Program-made: the position numbers and the translations under genes
Assembly: GCF_000145275.1 (NCBI RefSeq)
Contig: NC_014393.1
Span: forward strand, 1,922,001 to 1,986,000
Length of the DNA: 64,000 nucleotides
DNA from: Clostridium cellulovorans 743B
Lineage (GTDB): Bacteria; Bacillota; Clostridia; Clostridiales; Clostridiaceae
Reading direction: 5' to 3'
Part shown: positions 43,153 through 52,454 of the stretch, piece by piece
Layout of the letters: each line of letters starts with the position of its first letter
Position numbering within the stretch: position 1 is the first letter of the stretch
Notes under the pieces: model-generated
Seen by the model: the letters and a program-made list of their open reading frames with translations, nothing else
Database searches by the model: none
What the model was told of the DNA's origin: nothing

Positions 43153-45057
43153 TTACATCCACGTGTTATAGCTTGCGTCACTAGGCATTCTTAAGTCACC
43201 TCTTGGAGAAACACTAATAGTTCCTACTTTTGGTCCATCAGGAAGAGCTGAACGCTTAAATTGTTGAGTAAAGAATCTAAATATAAATTTGTCAAGCCAT
43301 TTTGTTATTTCATCATCAGTGTATTTATCTTTAAATGCAACTTTCGCAAGGAAATGAATTTTTTCTCTTTCAGCACCTTGACGCATAAAGTAGTATAAGA
43401 AGAAGTCATGAAGCTCATAAGGTCCTACAATATCCTCAGTCTTTTGTGCTATTTTACCGTCCTTATCTTTAGGAAGTAATTCAGGACTCACAGGGGTATC
43501 CAAGATATCTAAAAGGATTTTGCGTATATTATCATTACTTAAGTGATCTGCAACATAGCGTACTAGGTATCGTACTAAGGTTTTTGGAACAGAAGTATTA
43601 ACAGAGTACATTGACATGTGATCACCATTATATGTACAAAAACCAAGAGCTAGTTCAGATAAGTCACCAGTTCCTATTAATAAGCCACCTTCTTTATTTG
43701 CCAAGTCCATAAGAATTTGTGTTCTTTCTCTTGCTTGAACATTTTCATAAGTAACGTCATGTATACTTGGGTCATGACCAATATCACTAAAGTGTTGAAG
43801 AGCTGCTGCAACTATATTTATTTCTCTAAAGGTAGTCCCTAGACCTTTACATAAATCAATAGCATTATTATAGGTTCTATCGGTGGTTCCAAAGCCAGGC
43901 ATTGTTATAGTTATTATATTCTCCATAGGTATATTTAAGAGTTCAAAAGTTCGCACAATAACTAATAATGCTAATGTAGAATCTAAACCACCAGAAATAC
44001 CAATAATTGCTTTTTTTAGATTTGTATGTTCAATTCTTTTAGCCAAACCAGCTGCTTGGATATTTAGGATTTCAGTACATCTTTCTTTCATTTCCTTTGG
44101 ATTCCCAGGAACAAAAGGATGTGGATTTATGTATCTATCAAAAGTACCAAAGTCTAAAGATTTATAGCTAAAGTTTATTTCTTTAAAATCTAAGTCTAAA
44201 ACCTTTGAATTATCTCTAAAACTTATATTTTTAAGACGCTCAGTGTTAAGCTTATCTAAGTCGATTATAGCAGATATGATTTCATTATCTCTTTGGAATC
44301 TTTTATTCTCTTTTAAAAGTGAAGCGTTTTCTGAGATAAGTAGATGACCGCCAAAAAGTATATCTGTGGATGATTCATGAACACCAGAAGAGGAATATAT
44401 GTAAGAACAAATACATCTACCACTCTGATTTTCAACAAGGTTTCTCCTATAGTTAGCTTTTCCGATGATTTCATTAGAGGCAGATAAATTTCCTATTATA
44501 TTTGCCCCACCTAAAGCAAGATAGGAACTAGGAGGTATTGTTACCCATAAGTCCTCGCATATCTCAAAACCAAAGGAAGCTGAGCCACATTTAAATATTA
44601 AGTCAGTTCCAAGTGGAATATTCTTTTGGAAAGGTAAATCTATCAATTTGCTCTTAAGATCAATCCCTTCTGAGAACCATCGTTTTTCATAGAATTCAGA
44701 ATAATTCGGTATGTAGCTTTTAGGTACTATTCCGAGGATTTTTCCTTCAAATATAACAAAACAACAATTTAAAAGCCTACTTTTATATAAAAAAGGAGAG
44801 CCTACTGCTACCAAAATGTCTTTATTCTTTGACGCTTCTATTAGTTTTTCTATGTAAGTTAATGCTTGACTAATTAACGTATTGTGAGTAAAAAGATCTC
44901 CACAAGTATATGAAGTCAAAGCTAATTCTGGGAAAACTATTGCTTTTGAATTTTCTGCTGCTGCTGATTCTATACAATGAACTATTTCTTCGTAATTATA
45001 TTTTATATCTCCAACTTTTGTAACGGGACAAGCTGAAGAAACTTTTATGAAGTTCAT
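43153..45057 (-). CDS. nadE: Glutamine-dependent NAD+ synthetase
   Basis: The 634-residue enzyme makes NAD from deamido-NAD, ATP and glutamine. The N-terminal nitrilase-type glutaminase domain has Glu in VFPELALTSY (about 44), Lys in VPKSYIPNY (about 118) and Cys in FEICEDLW (about 172). The C-terminal synthetase domain carries the P-loop GISGGLDSTLALLV near 340-353, and GTGDLSELALGFCTYNGDHM. Both halves are intact, so glutamine can be used directly. GGAGAT precedes the start. Confidence 0.95.
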   Translation of the reverse strand: MNFIKVSSACPVTKVGDIKYNYEEIVHCIESAAAENSKAIVFPELALTSYTCGDLFTHNTLISQALTYIEKLIEASKNKDILVAVGSPFLYKSRLLNCCFVIFEGKILGIVPKSYIPNYSEFYEKRWFSEGIDLKSKLIDLPFQKNIPLGTDLIFKCGSASFGFEICEDLWVTIPPSSYLALGGANIIGNLSASNEIIGKANYRRNLVENQSGRCICSYIYSSSGVHESSTDILFGGHLLISENASLLKENKRFQRDNEIISAIIDLDKLNTERLKNISFRDNSKVLDLDFKEINFSYKSLDFGTFDRYINPHPFVPGNPKEMKERCTEILNIQAAGLAKRIEHTNLKKAIIGISGGLDSTLALLVIVRTFELLNIPMENIITITMPGFGTTDRTYNNAIDLCKGLGTTFREINIVAAALQHFSDIGHDPSIHDVTYENVQARERTQILMDLANKEGGLLIGTGDLSELALGFCTYNGDHMSMYSVNTSVPKTLVRYLVRYVADHLSNDNIRKILLDILDTPVSPELLPKDKDGKIAQKTEDIVGPYELHDFFLYYFMRQGAEREKIHFLAKVAFKDKYTDDEITKWLDKFIFRFFTQQFKRSALPDGPKVGTISVSPRGDLRMPSDASYNTWM

Positions 45058-45351
45058 GGCAAAATCTCCTTTCTAACCAATTAACTTTTATACATAGTAT
45101 ATACTTCATTGGAATAAAATTATAGGGTTATTTTATCAAAATCTATAAAAAACAGAGCAAATATGAGAAAAAACAAGATGCTGAATGGAATAAAGTGTTA
45201 AGTGGTTACAAATAACCTATAATAGCAAGAAAAGAAACTTTTAATTTAAATGAAATCAGTGTAGTATATAGTAAAGATTATTTATAATAATATTCTGAGT
45301 TGAGAGTATTATCCAAGAGTTGTATTTATAGTTATGAGAGGGGGGAGTTTT

Positions 45352-45771
45352 ATGGTGATGTTTTGGATTGGTATATTAGTTGTTTGCGTATTAGTAGATT
45401 TATTAACAAGTAACTTTCTTTTTATATGGATTGGGTTTGGAGCTATAGCAGCACTTGTTTGTGAAATATTGGGGCTTTCAATCCCAGTTCAAATAATAGC
45501 AGGTGTTATTGTAAGTTCCATATCTACAGCAGTAGGATATCCACTATCTAAAAAGTTGTTGAAAAAAACTGTAAAGAAGACTTTGACACAAGAAGAGAAT
45601 TATATTGGTCAAAAGTTTAAAGCTATTGAAGATATAACTGATGAAGGTAAGATTAGTTTAAATGGAGCCTATTGGCGAGCAAAGAACATAGGAGAAAAAA
45701 TATTTAAAGATGAATATTTTGAAGTGATAGATATACAAGGTAATAAAATTATAATAAAGAAATATGTTTAA
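45352..45771 (+). CDS. NfeD-family membrane protein
   Basis: Start at 45352 behind GAGGGGGGAG; 139 residues. Three hydrophobic segments (about 2-75) are followed by the OB-fold C-terminal domain (VKKTLTQEENYIGQKFKAIEDI, WRAKNIGEKIFKDEYFEVIDIQGNKIIIKK). Known: NfeD proteins pair with SPFH/stomatin proteins in membrane-protease regulation. The SPFH gene follows by 68 bases, which fits. Confidence 0.9.
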   Translation: MVMFWIGILVVCVLVDLLTSNFLFIWIGFGAIAALVCEILGLSIPVQIIAGVIVSSISTAVGYPLSKKLLKKTVKKTLTQEENYIGQKFKAIEDITDEGKISLNGAYWRAKNIGEKIFKDEYFEVIDIQGNKIIIKKYV

Positions 45772-45839
45772 TAATGAAGAGAAAACTAAAAAGGTAAGAA
45801 TACCTAAAAATATTGGGAAATAAATAGGAGGAATGAAAA

Positions 45840-46781
45840 ATGGCAGGGATAGTGATTTTTTCGGTGATTGCATTAATAGCATTAATAGTATTAATAGCAA
45901 ATATTAAGATTGTAAATACAGGATATGTATTCGTAGTTGAAAGGTTAGGTCAATTCCATAGGATACTTGAGCCAGGTTGGCATGTTACAATTCCATTTAT
46001 TGATTTTGTAAGAAAGAAGATATCTACTAAGCAACAAATAATAGATATAGAACCCCAAAATGTTATTACAAAGGATAATGTTAAAATTTCTATTGATAAT
46101 GTTATATTCTATAAAATTATGAATCCTAAGGATGCTGTATACAATATAGAAAGATTTACAGATGGTATTATTTATTCTACAATAACAAATATGAGAAATA
46201 TTGTTGGAGATATGACCCTTGATGAAGTCTTATCAGGAAGGGATAGAATAAATACAAGGTTATTAGAAATCATAGATGAAGTTACTGATGCATATGGAAT
46301 AAAAATTTTATCTGTTGAAATTAAAAACATAATTCCACCACTAGAAATTCAACAAGCAATGGAAAAACAAATGAAAGCTGAACGTGATAAGAGAGCTGCT
46401 ATTCTTCAAGCAGAAGGTGCAAAACAAAGTGAGATTGCTAGAGCAGAGGGTGAGAAACAAGCTGTAATTCTCCAAGCAGAAGCAGAAAAGGAATCCAATA
46501 TAAGAAGAGCAGAAGGCTTAAGAGAATCTCAACTTTTAGAAGCAGAAGGTAAAGCAAGGGCTATTGAAAAAGTTGCGGAGGCACAAGCTAAGGCAATTGG
46601 TATGGTGAATGAAGCTATAATAAAATCAGGAACTAATGAAACTGTAATAGCATTAAAACAAATTGAAGCATTAACAGAAATGGCTAAAAATCCAGCTAAC
46701 AAGCTTGTAATTCCTAGCGAAGCTATTTCTTCACTTGGAAATATTGCAGCTATAGCTGAAACTATAAAAATGAGTAAATAA
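45840..46781 (+). CDS. SPFH/band 7 (stomatin/QmcA-like) membrane protein
   Basis: The 313-residue protein has one N-terminal membrane segment (about 4-22), the SPFH domain starting NTGYVFVVERLGQFHRILEPGWHVTIPFIDFV, and an Ala/Glu-rich coiled coil (about 175-260) with repeats such as AEGEKQAVILQAEAEKESN. Known: these proteins oligomerise in membrane microdomains and act with NfeD partners. The upstream nfeD-like gene completes the usual pair. RBS is AGGAGG. Confidence 0.93.
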   Translation: MAGIVIFSVIALIALIVLIANIKIVNTGYVFVVERLGQFHRILEPGWHVTIPFIDFVRKKISTKQQIIDIEPQNVITKDNVKISIDNVIFYKIMNPKDAVYNIERFTDGIIYSTITNMRNIVGDMTLDEVLSGRDRINTRLLEIIDEVTDAYGIKILSVEIKNIIPPLEIQQAMEKQMKAERDKRAAILQAEGAKQSEIARAEGEKQAVILQAEAEKESNIRRAEGLRESQLLEAEGKARAIEKVAEAQAKAIGMVNEAIIKSGTNETVIALKQIEALTEMAKNPANKLVIPSEAISSLGNIAAIAETIKMSK

Positions 46782-46800
46782 AAATAACAGAAGAAGCTAT

Positions 46801-46828
46801 GAGGGTCGGTTTTATAGGACAGACCCTC
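46801..46828 (+). terminator. Hairpin after the SPFH gene
   Basis: GAGGGTC pairs with GACCCTC around a 14-base loop. No good T-run follows, so efficiency is uncertain. Confidence 0.5.
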
Positions 46829-46998
46829 TAAATTATTGTAGAAATAAAAATATTCAGTTTTTATTATGAAATAATTGAGAAAAAGAGGAATTTAGCAATG
46901 AATGGTAGAAATAAATATTAATGGTGTATTATAATAATAATACGTGATGTGAAATAATAGCTTTTAGAACTATTGAAAATATATTGGGAGGATCATAT

Positions 46999-48687
46999 AT
47001 GAAGATATTAATGTTATCATGGGAATTTCCACCTAAGAATATTGGAGGACTTTCCACTCATGTCAATCATCTATCACATGCTCTTGCAAAACTTGGACAT
47101 GAGGTGCATGTTGTAACTTGTGAAGAAGGCACTGCTCCAGTAAAGGAATTAAATAATAATGTATATGTACATAGGGTATCACCTTATAATATATCTACAG
47201 ATGATTTTGTTAAATGGGTTATGCATTTGAATTTTGCTATGGTCGAAGAAGGTTATAGGATTGTACAGCAATATGGAAAAATGGATTTAATTCATGCACA
47301 TGATTGGCTTACAACATATGCAGCAAAAACTCTAAAATGGTCATTATCCATTCCAATAGTTTCTACTATTCATGCTACAGAAGCCGGCAGGAATGGCGGG
47401 ATAAGAACTGAGATGCAAAGATATATATCAAATACAGAATGCTTATTAGCAGATGAATCAAGTAAACTTATTACTTGTAGTAATTATATGAAAAATCAAG
47501 TAATGGAATCTCTAAGGGCTAAAGAAGAGAGAACAGTTGTAATAGCTAATGGGGTATCGGAAATTGATTCTGCAATAGAGTTCGATAAGATATCATTTAA
47601 AAGAAACTATGCACAGGATTATGAAAAAATAGTTCTTTTTGTGGGAAGACATGTATATGAAAAAGGACTTCATTTACTTATAGAAGCAGCCCCTAGAATT
47701 GTTGATGAATATAGAGATGCTAAGTTTGTCATCACTGGACATGGACCGATAACAGAAGATTTGAAGGAGAGAGTAAATCATACGATTATTAAAGATAAGA
47801 TTTTATTTACAGGATATATTGATGATGAAACGAGAGATAAGCTGTATAGAATTGCGGATGTAGCTGTATTTCCTTCATTATATGAACCTTTTGGCATTGT
47901 ATCTTTAGAAGCTATGGCAGCAGGCTGTCCTGTTGTAGTATCAGATACTGGTGGATTACGTGAGATAATTGATCATGGTCATAACGGTTTGAAGATGTTA
48001 AATGGATCTTCCAATAGTTTGAAAGATAATGTAGTTGAGATTCTTAAAAATCAAGGACTTTGTGATTATATTAAGGAGAATGCATTAAAGGATGTAAAAG
48101 AAATATATTCATGGTCAAAGATTGGAGAACTTACTGTAAATTTATATAAAGATCTAATTCCAAAATATAAAGACACATTATGGGCATCAGATCAATTAGA
48201 TAAACAAGAAAAAGAAGAAAATATAGTTACTGAAAAGACAGTTATAGAAAGTACTGAACTTGTGGAAAATGTTGCAGTCGAGGAAGGAACTAAAAAAGAG
48301 GAAGAAAAGGTTTCTCCAAAAAATTCTGAGGTAAAAAAAGAAAATGACAAAGTTGCGGAAATGAGTAATAAAGAAGAAAAAAATGTTGAAGAAAAGAAAG
48401 CAGAAGATCAGTTAAAGGTAAATGATATAACAATTGAAGTGGCAAGTAAACCTAAAACAACGCCTGGCAAAAAAAGGCAGACTACTAAAAAAGCTACTGC
48501 AAGCACAAGGACAAGAACTTCAAAGGCTAAAGCCACTGAGCAAAAGAAACCTAATGTAATAAGTAAAGAGAAAATTCAGGAAAACTTTAGTGATAAAGTT
48601 ACTGTATCAATAAAAACTGTAGCTGTAGATAATTCTGATGATAAAAATAAAGAAGTAAAAAAATCTATTGATACGGACAGCGAATAA
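46999..48687 (+). CDS. GT4 glycosyltransferase with Lys/Thr-rich tail
   Basis: Start at 46999 behind GGGAGG; 562 residues. Residues 1 to about 390 form a GT-B enzyme of the glycogen-synthase-like GT4 group: MLSWEFPPKNIGGLSTHV, HAHDWLTTYAA, VGRHVYEKGLHLLIEA, and the donor-site FGIVSLEAMAAGCPVV near 298-313. The last ~165 residues are low complexity, first Glu/Lys-rich, then KTTPGKKRQTTKKATASTRT, a basic histone-like stretch. The tail is unusual for the family. Acceptor and sugar unknown. Monocistronic. Confidence 0.85.
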   Translation: MKILMLSWEFPPKNIGGLSTHVNHLSHALAKLGHEVHVVTCEEGTAPVKELNNNVYVHRVSPYNISTDDFVKWVMHLNFAMVEEGYRIVQQYGKMDLIHAHDWLTTYAAKTLKWSLSIPIVSTIHATEAGRNGGIRTEMQRYISNTECLLADESSKLITCSNYMKNQVMESLRAKEERTVVIANGVSEIDSAIEFDKISFKRNYAQDYEKIVLFVGRHVYEKGLHLLIEAAPRIVDEYRDAKFVITGHGPITEDLKERVNHTIIKDKILFTGYIDDETRDKLYRIADVAVFPSLYEPFGIVSLEAMAAGCPVVVSDTGGLREIIDHGHNGLKMLNGSSNSLKDNVVEILKNQGLCDYIKENALKDVKEIYSWSKIGELTVNLYKDLIPKYKDTLWASDQLDKQEKEENIVTEKTVIESTELVENVAVEEGTKKEEEKVSPKNSEVKKENDKVAEMSNKEEKNVEEKKAEDQLKVNDITIEVASKPKTTPGKKRQTTKKATASTRTRTSKAKATEQKKPNVISKEKIQENFSDKVTVSIKTVAVDNSDDKNKEVKKSIDTDSE

Positions 48688-48717
48688 CCCGCTTAAAAAA
48701 GAAATGATAATATAAAC

Positions 48718-48760
48718 AGGGAAGCTAGAATTAGTAATCACAGTTCTAGCTTCCCTATAT
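48718..48760. terminator. Bidirectional terminator
   Basis: AGGGAAGCTAGAA pairs perfectly with TTCTAGCTTCCCT across a 13-base loop. It lies between the convergent glycosyltransferase and pfp genes. Confidence 0.8.
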
Positions 48761-48763
48761 TAG

Positions 48764-49996
48764 TTAACTAACTAAATCTTTTTCAACCATCACATATTTA
48801 GGTAGTCCATTTTTTGTATCTAAGTTTGGAATTCCTTGGATTAATGGACGTATATAATTTATGGCTTTTTCATTAACATGATTTCCTTCAGTATTTATCC
48901 AATCAGTTGGCACATATTTAATTTTATTAGCCACTTGTTTAACATCAACTAATTCTGTGTCATATAAATAAGGAGTTTCGTTTACTCTTTTAATTCCAAC
49001 CATCTTACCAGTAGCTCCACTAATGGAGAAAGAAACAGCAGATCTTCCAACTGTATGAGCTTCTTCAAGGTCAGTTAATGAAGCACAATGCATAGCGCAT
49101 CTTTGCATAACTCCAAGTTCTAAGGTTTTAACTCTATTGGTTATTCCAGCGTTTATTATAAGCTCTTTCAAAACATTTCCTACTCCACCTAGCTGATTAT
49201 GACCAAAATTATCATGATTATTGGCGATTTTAGTTTCCGAAATAAAGTTTCCATTCTTGTCTTTTATTCCTTCAGAAACGACAATATATACTTGGTTATT
49301 GGCTATAAAACGCTCTTTTACATCAGAAAGAAAATTATCTATGTCAAAAGCAACTTCAGGAAGATATATAAAATCAGCAATCATTCTATCGTCTATAATT
49401 GCTAAAGCTGCTGATGCAGCAAGCCAACCAGTGTCTCTTCCCATAGTTTCTAAAATGAAAATTCCATTATTAGTATACACACTTGAATCTAGGTAGGTTT
49501 CTAAGGCAGTAGTAGCAATAAACTTTGCTGCACTTCCATAACCAGGTGTATGGTCTGTTAAACATAAATCGTTATCTATAGTTTTAGGGATACCAATAAA
49601 GTTTATGTCAATACCACATTTTTGGGCGTATGTACTAAGTTTAGAAACTGTGTCCATAGAATCATTGCCACCTACGTAGAAAAAGGTTTGTATCTCTAAG
49701 CTATTTAGAATCTTAAAGAGATTATTATAGTCCTCATCATTTTCTTTATAGTCATCTATTTTATATCTACAGGAACCAAGAGCTGATGCAGGTGTATATT
49801 TTAAGGTATCAATTTTATCGTATTCTAATTCGGATAAATTAATAATATCTCCTTTAAGAATTCCCTCGATACCATTAAGTCCCGAATAAACGTTATCGTA
49901 ATACTTAACCTTTAAGTTTTCATAGAATACTCCTATGACACTTGAATTAATTACTGCAGTAGGACCTCCGGATTGTGCTACAATACAATTTCTCAT
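48764..49996 (-). CDS. pfp: Pyrophosphate-dependent 6-phosphofructokinase
   Basis: The 410-residue enzyme phosphorylates fructose 6-phosphate in glycolysis. It starts NCIVAQSGGPTAVINSS. The phosphoryl-donor site reads VGGNDSMD where ATP enzymes have GGDGS. IPKTIDNDL (Lys in place of the ATP-type Gly) and ETMGRDTGWL are diagnostic of PPi-using members. Known: PPi-PFK works reversibly and saves ATP. Length fits the short homodimeric or tetrameric clade. RBS AAGGAGAGG precedes the start. Monocistronic. Confidence 0.88.
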   Translation of the reverse strand: MRNCIVAQSGGPTAVINSSVIGVFYENLKVKYYDNVYSGLNGIEGILKGDIINLSELEYDKIDTLKYTPASALGSCRYKIDDYKENDEDYNNLFKILNSLEIQTFFYVGGNDSMDTVSKLSTYAQKCGIDINFIGIPKTIDNDLCLTDHTPGYGSAAKFIATTALETYLDSSVYTNNGIFILETMGRDTGWLAASAALAIIDDRMIADFIYLPEVAFDIDNFLSDVKERFIANNQVYIVVSEGIKDKNGNFISETKIANNHDNFGHNQLGGVGNVLKELIINAGITNRVKTLELGVMQRCAMHCASLTDLEEAHTVGRSAVSFSISGATGKMVGIKRVNETPYLYDTELVDVKQVANKIKYVPTDWINTEGNHVNEKAINYIRPLIQGIPNLDTKNGLPKYVMVEKDLVS

Positions 49997-50181
49997 AATA
50001 ACCTCTCCTTATGTATAAACTGCAAATATTATAGCATAAATAACAAGGGAATTCAAAATAGTATAGCACATATAATTAAATTGAATGAAATATTATTTTT
50101 ATAAGGATAGTAATATATTTTTTTATATAACAGGAGATAATATATTAGGAAGTAACATTTAAGCTGAAGAGGAGTGAAGAT

Positions 50182-50373
50182 ATGATTAAAGATAGAGATA
50201 CATTAAGTAATGAGAATAGGAAGAATTGGGATCAAAAAGGTTCTAAAGGTCAAAGCTATCATCCTAGAAATGAAATAATTCAGACTTTAGAAACACCAGG
50301 TTTGAATGATAGCCCTTTTGAAACTAATAAAAATGGATATAAAGAAAGTGAAAAACATATATCAAAACCATAG
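50182..50373 (+). CDS. Small hydrophilic protein of unknown function
   Basis: The 63-residue product is highly polar (KDRDTLSNENRKNWDQKGSKGQ) with no hydrophobic segment or cysteine. AGAGGAGTG precedes the ATG, and a terminator follows directly, which supports a real monocistronic gene. Composition (Asn, Lys, Ser, Gly, Gln) recalls small soluble spore proteins, but no SASP signature is present. I do not recognise it. Confidence 0.6.
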   Translation: MIKDRDTLSNENRKNWDQKGSKGQSYHPRNEIIQTLETPGLNDSPFETNKNGYKESEKHISKP

Positions 50374-50381
50374 AAGTTTTT

Positions 50382-50416
50382 AGTGCTCAATGCTATATTT
50401 GAGCACTTTATTTTTG
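50382..50416 (+). terminator. Terminator after the small hydrophilic gene
   Basis: AGTGCTCAA pairs with TTGAGCACT, followed by TTATTTTTG. Confidence 0.85.
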
Positions 50417-50655
50417 TAGAAAAATAAAAAATAAGAATTTTATTTAGGTTAGTCAAATATACTTTAATGGTGAATAAATTTTTTTATGCAAATTTAAAAT
50501 AATCCATGTATAATCTAAAGAGAAGACTATTGAATAAAGCTATAAGATATATTAAGCTGTACATACAGTAGGAGTTCACAAGGATGTGAATCAATGGTAT
50601 AATAAAAAAATAACAATATGTACCAATAATTAGTACTTAATTAGGGGGCAAGAGG
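50414..50655. other. Leader region of pepF
   Basis: It contains a good promoter candidate, TTCACA (50574-50579) and GGTATAATAAA near 50595-50605, and the RBS GGGGG near 50645. GTTCAC and GTGAAT around 50573-50590 form a short inverted repeat overlapping the -35. Confidence 0.4.
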
Positions 50656-52431
50656 ATGACGTTAGATTGGAGTTTGGAAGAATTATATTCTTCTTTTAAA
50701 TGTGAAGATTTTAGTAAGGATATGGAAAAAGTAGATGGTTTTATATTAAAATTAAACCATTTAACAGAAAATCTTCATGTCAGTGAAACAAAAGAGAATA
50801 TTGAAAACTATATTAAATTAAATTCAGAGATGACAAAGATAGTAACAAGGCTTTATGATTACTGCAGTTTGGTATTTAGCGTTGACACGAAAAATACACT
50901 TGCAGCAAAGTATATGGATGTTTTAGAGAAAAAGCTTTCCGATACTACTAAAGCTAAAACGATTTTTATTGATTACATAGGGAATATCGATGATTTAGAT
51001 TCATTGATAAAAGACTCTGAGTATTTAAAAGAATTTGAGTTTTATTTAAAAGAACTTAAGGAAAAGAATAAATATCTCCTTTCAAAGGAAGAAGAAGTTA
51101 TTATTGCTAAGATGAAAAATACTGGGTCTAGCACTTGGGAAAAGCTACATTCAACACTGACATCTTCTCTCATGGTAGAAATTAATCAAGGAGATGAAAA
51201 GAAGGTTGTACCTTTAAGCGTTGCTAGAGATTTGGCTTACGATAAGGATTCAAGTGTAAGGAAAGCTGCATACGAAGGAGAACTTAAGGCTTACGAGAAA
51301 ATCGAAGACACTGTTGCTATGGCTATTAATGCTATAAAGGGTGAGGTTTTAACTGTTGGAAAACTTAGAGGTCATAAGTCCCCACTGGAAGAAACATTAA
51401 TTGAATCAAGAATGGAAAAAGAAACCTTAGATGCAATGTTAGCAGCTATCAATAGCAGTAAGAAAATGTTTGAGAAATATTTCAAGAGAAAAGCTGAAAT
51501 TTTAGAACATAAAAATGGCTTACCTTTTTATGATCTTTTTTCTCCGATAGGGGAAAGTAACTTAAAATTCTCTTATGAAGATGCAAAAAAGTTTATCATA
51601 GAGAACTTTAATACTTTTAGTGATAGACTAGGAAATTATGCAAGAAAAGCTTTTGAGAAAAATTGGATTGATGTTCTTCCAAAGGAAGGAAAGGTTGGAG
51701 GAGCATTTTGTGCAAATCTTCATTGTATTGGTGAAAGCCGTATTTTAACAAACTTTGGGGAGAATTTTTCTGGAGTTATAACCTTAGCACATGAGTTAGG
51801 GCATGGTTATCATGGTGAATGTTTAAAAGATGAAGAAATTTTAAACAGTGAATACCCTATGCCTATAGCTGAAACTGCTTCGACTTTTTGTGAAACTATC
51901 GTTAAAAAAGCTGCTATTAAACAAGCGGTAAAGAAGGATGCTCTGTTTATCTTGGAACAAGAAATAAGTGATTCAGCACAAATTATAATAGATATTTTAA
52001 GTAGATATATTTTTGAAAGTAAAGTTTTTGAGGTAAGAGAAACAAGTTCATTAAGTGTAGAGCAACTGAAAGAAACAATGATAGAAGCTCAAAAGGAAGC
52101 TTATGGAGAGGGACTTGATTCTGAATATCTTCATAGTTATATGTGGGTGTGTAAGCCACATTATTATTCTGGTGAATTGAGTTTTTATAATTTTCCTTAT
52201 GCATTTGGACTATTGTTTTCTAAGGGATTATATGCAGAGTATCAAAAAAGAGGTACAGAATTTGTATTAGATTATGATGTTTTGCTCAAGAATACTGGAA
52301 AAATGAAAATAGAAGATATAACAAAGAAAATTAATATAGAGATAACAAATAAAGAATTTTGGACTAATTCTCTCAAAATCATCGAAGAAGATATTGAGAA
52401 ATTTATAGAATTAAGTGAAGAGTATATTTAA
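50656..52431 (+). CDS. pepF: Oligoendopeptidase F-type M3 metallopeptidase
   Basis: The 591-residue cytoplasmic peptidase has the zinc motif HELGH at 379-383 (LAHELGHGYHGE), with the third ligand Glu in PIAETASTFCE about 25 residues on. GKVGGAFCANLH and the C-terminal PHYYSGELSFYNFPYAFG match the M3B/PepF family. It degrades oligopeptides. dapF follows by 23 bases, probably in the same transcript, although the roles are unrelated. Confidence 0.92.
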   Translation: MTLDWSLEELYSSFKCEDFSKDMEKVDGFILKLNHLTENLHVSETKENIENYIKLNSEMTKIVTRLYDYCSLVFSVDTKNTLAAKYMDVLEKKLSDTTKAKTIFIDYIGNIDDLDSLIKDSEYLKEFEFYLKELKEKNKYLLSKEEEVIIAKMKNTGSSTWEKLHSTLTSSLMVEINQGDEKKVVPLSVARDLAYDKDSSVRKAAYEGELKAYEKIEDTVAMAINAIKGEVLTVGKLRGHKSPLEETLIESRMEKETLDAMLAAINSSKKMFEKYFKRKAEILEHKNGLPFYDLFSPIGESNLKFSYEDAKKFIIENFNTFSDRLGNYARKAFEKNWIDVLPKEGKVGGAFCANLHCIGESRILTNFGENFSGVITLAHELGHGYHGECLKDEEILNSEYPMPIAETASTFCETIVKKAAIKQAVKKDALFILEQEISDSAQIIIDILSRYIFESKVFEVRETSSLSVEQLKETMIEAQKEAYGEGLDSEYLHSYMWVCKPHYYSGELSFYNFPYAFGLLFSKGLYAEYQKRGTEFVLDYDVLLKNTGKMKIEDITKKINIEITNKEFWTNSLKIIEEDIEKFIELSEEYI

Positions 52432-52454
52432 ATACATATGTTTTGGAGGTTAAC

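Noticed and set aside
48764..49996. Plus-strand frames inside pfp
   Set aside because: Antisense shadows without RBS; the minus-strand kinase motifs are unambiguous.
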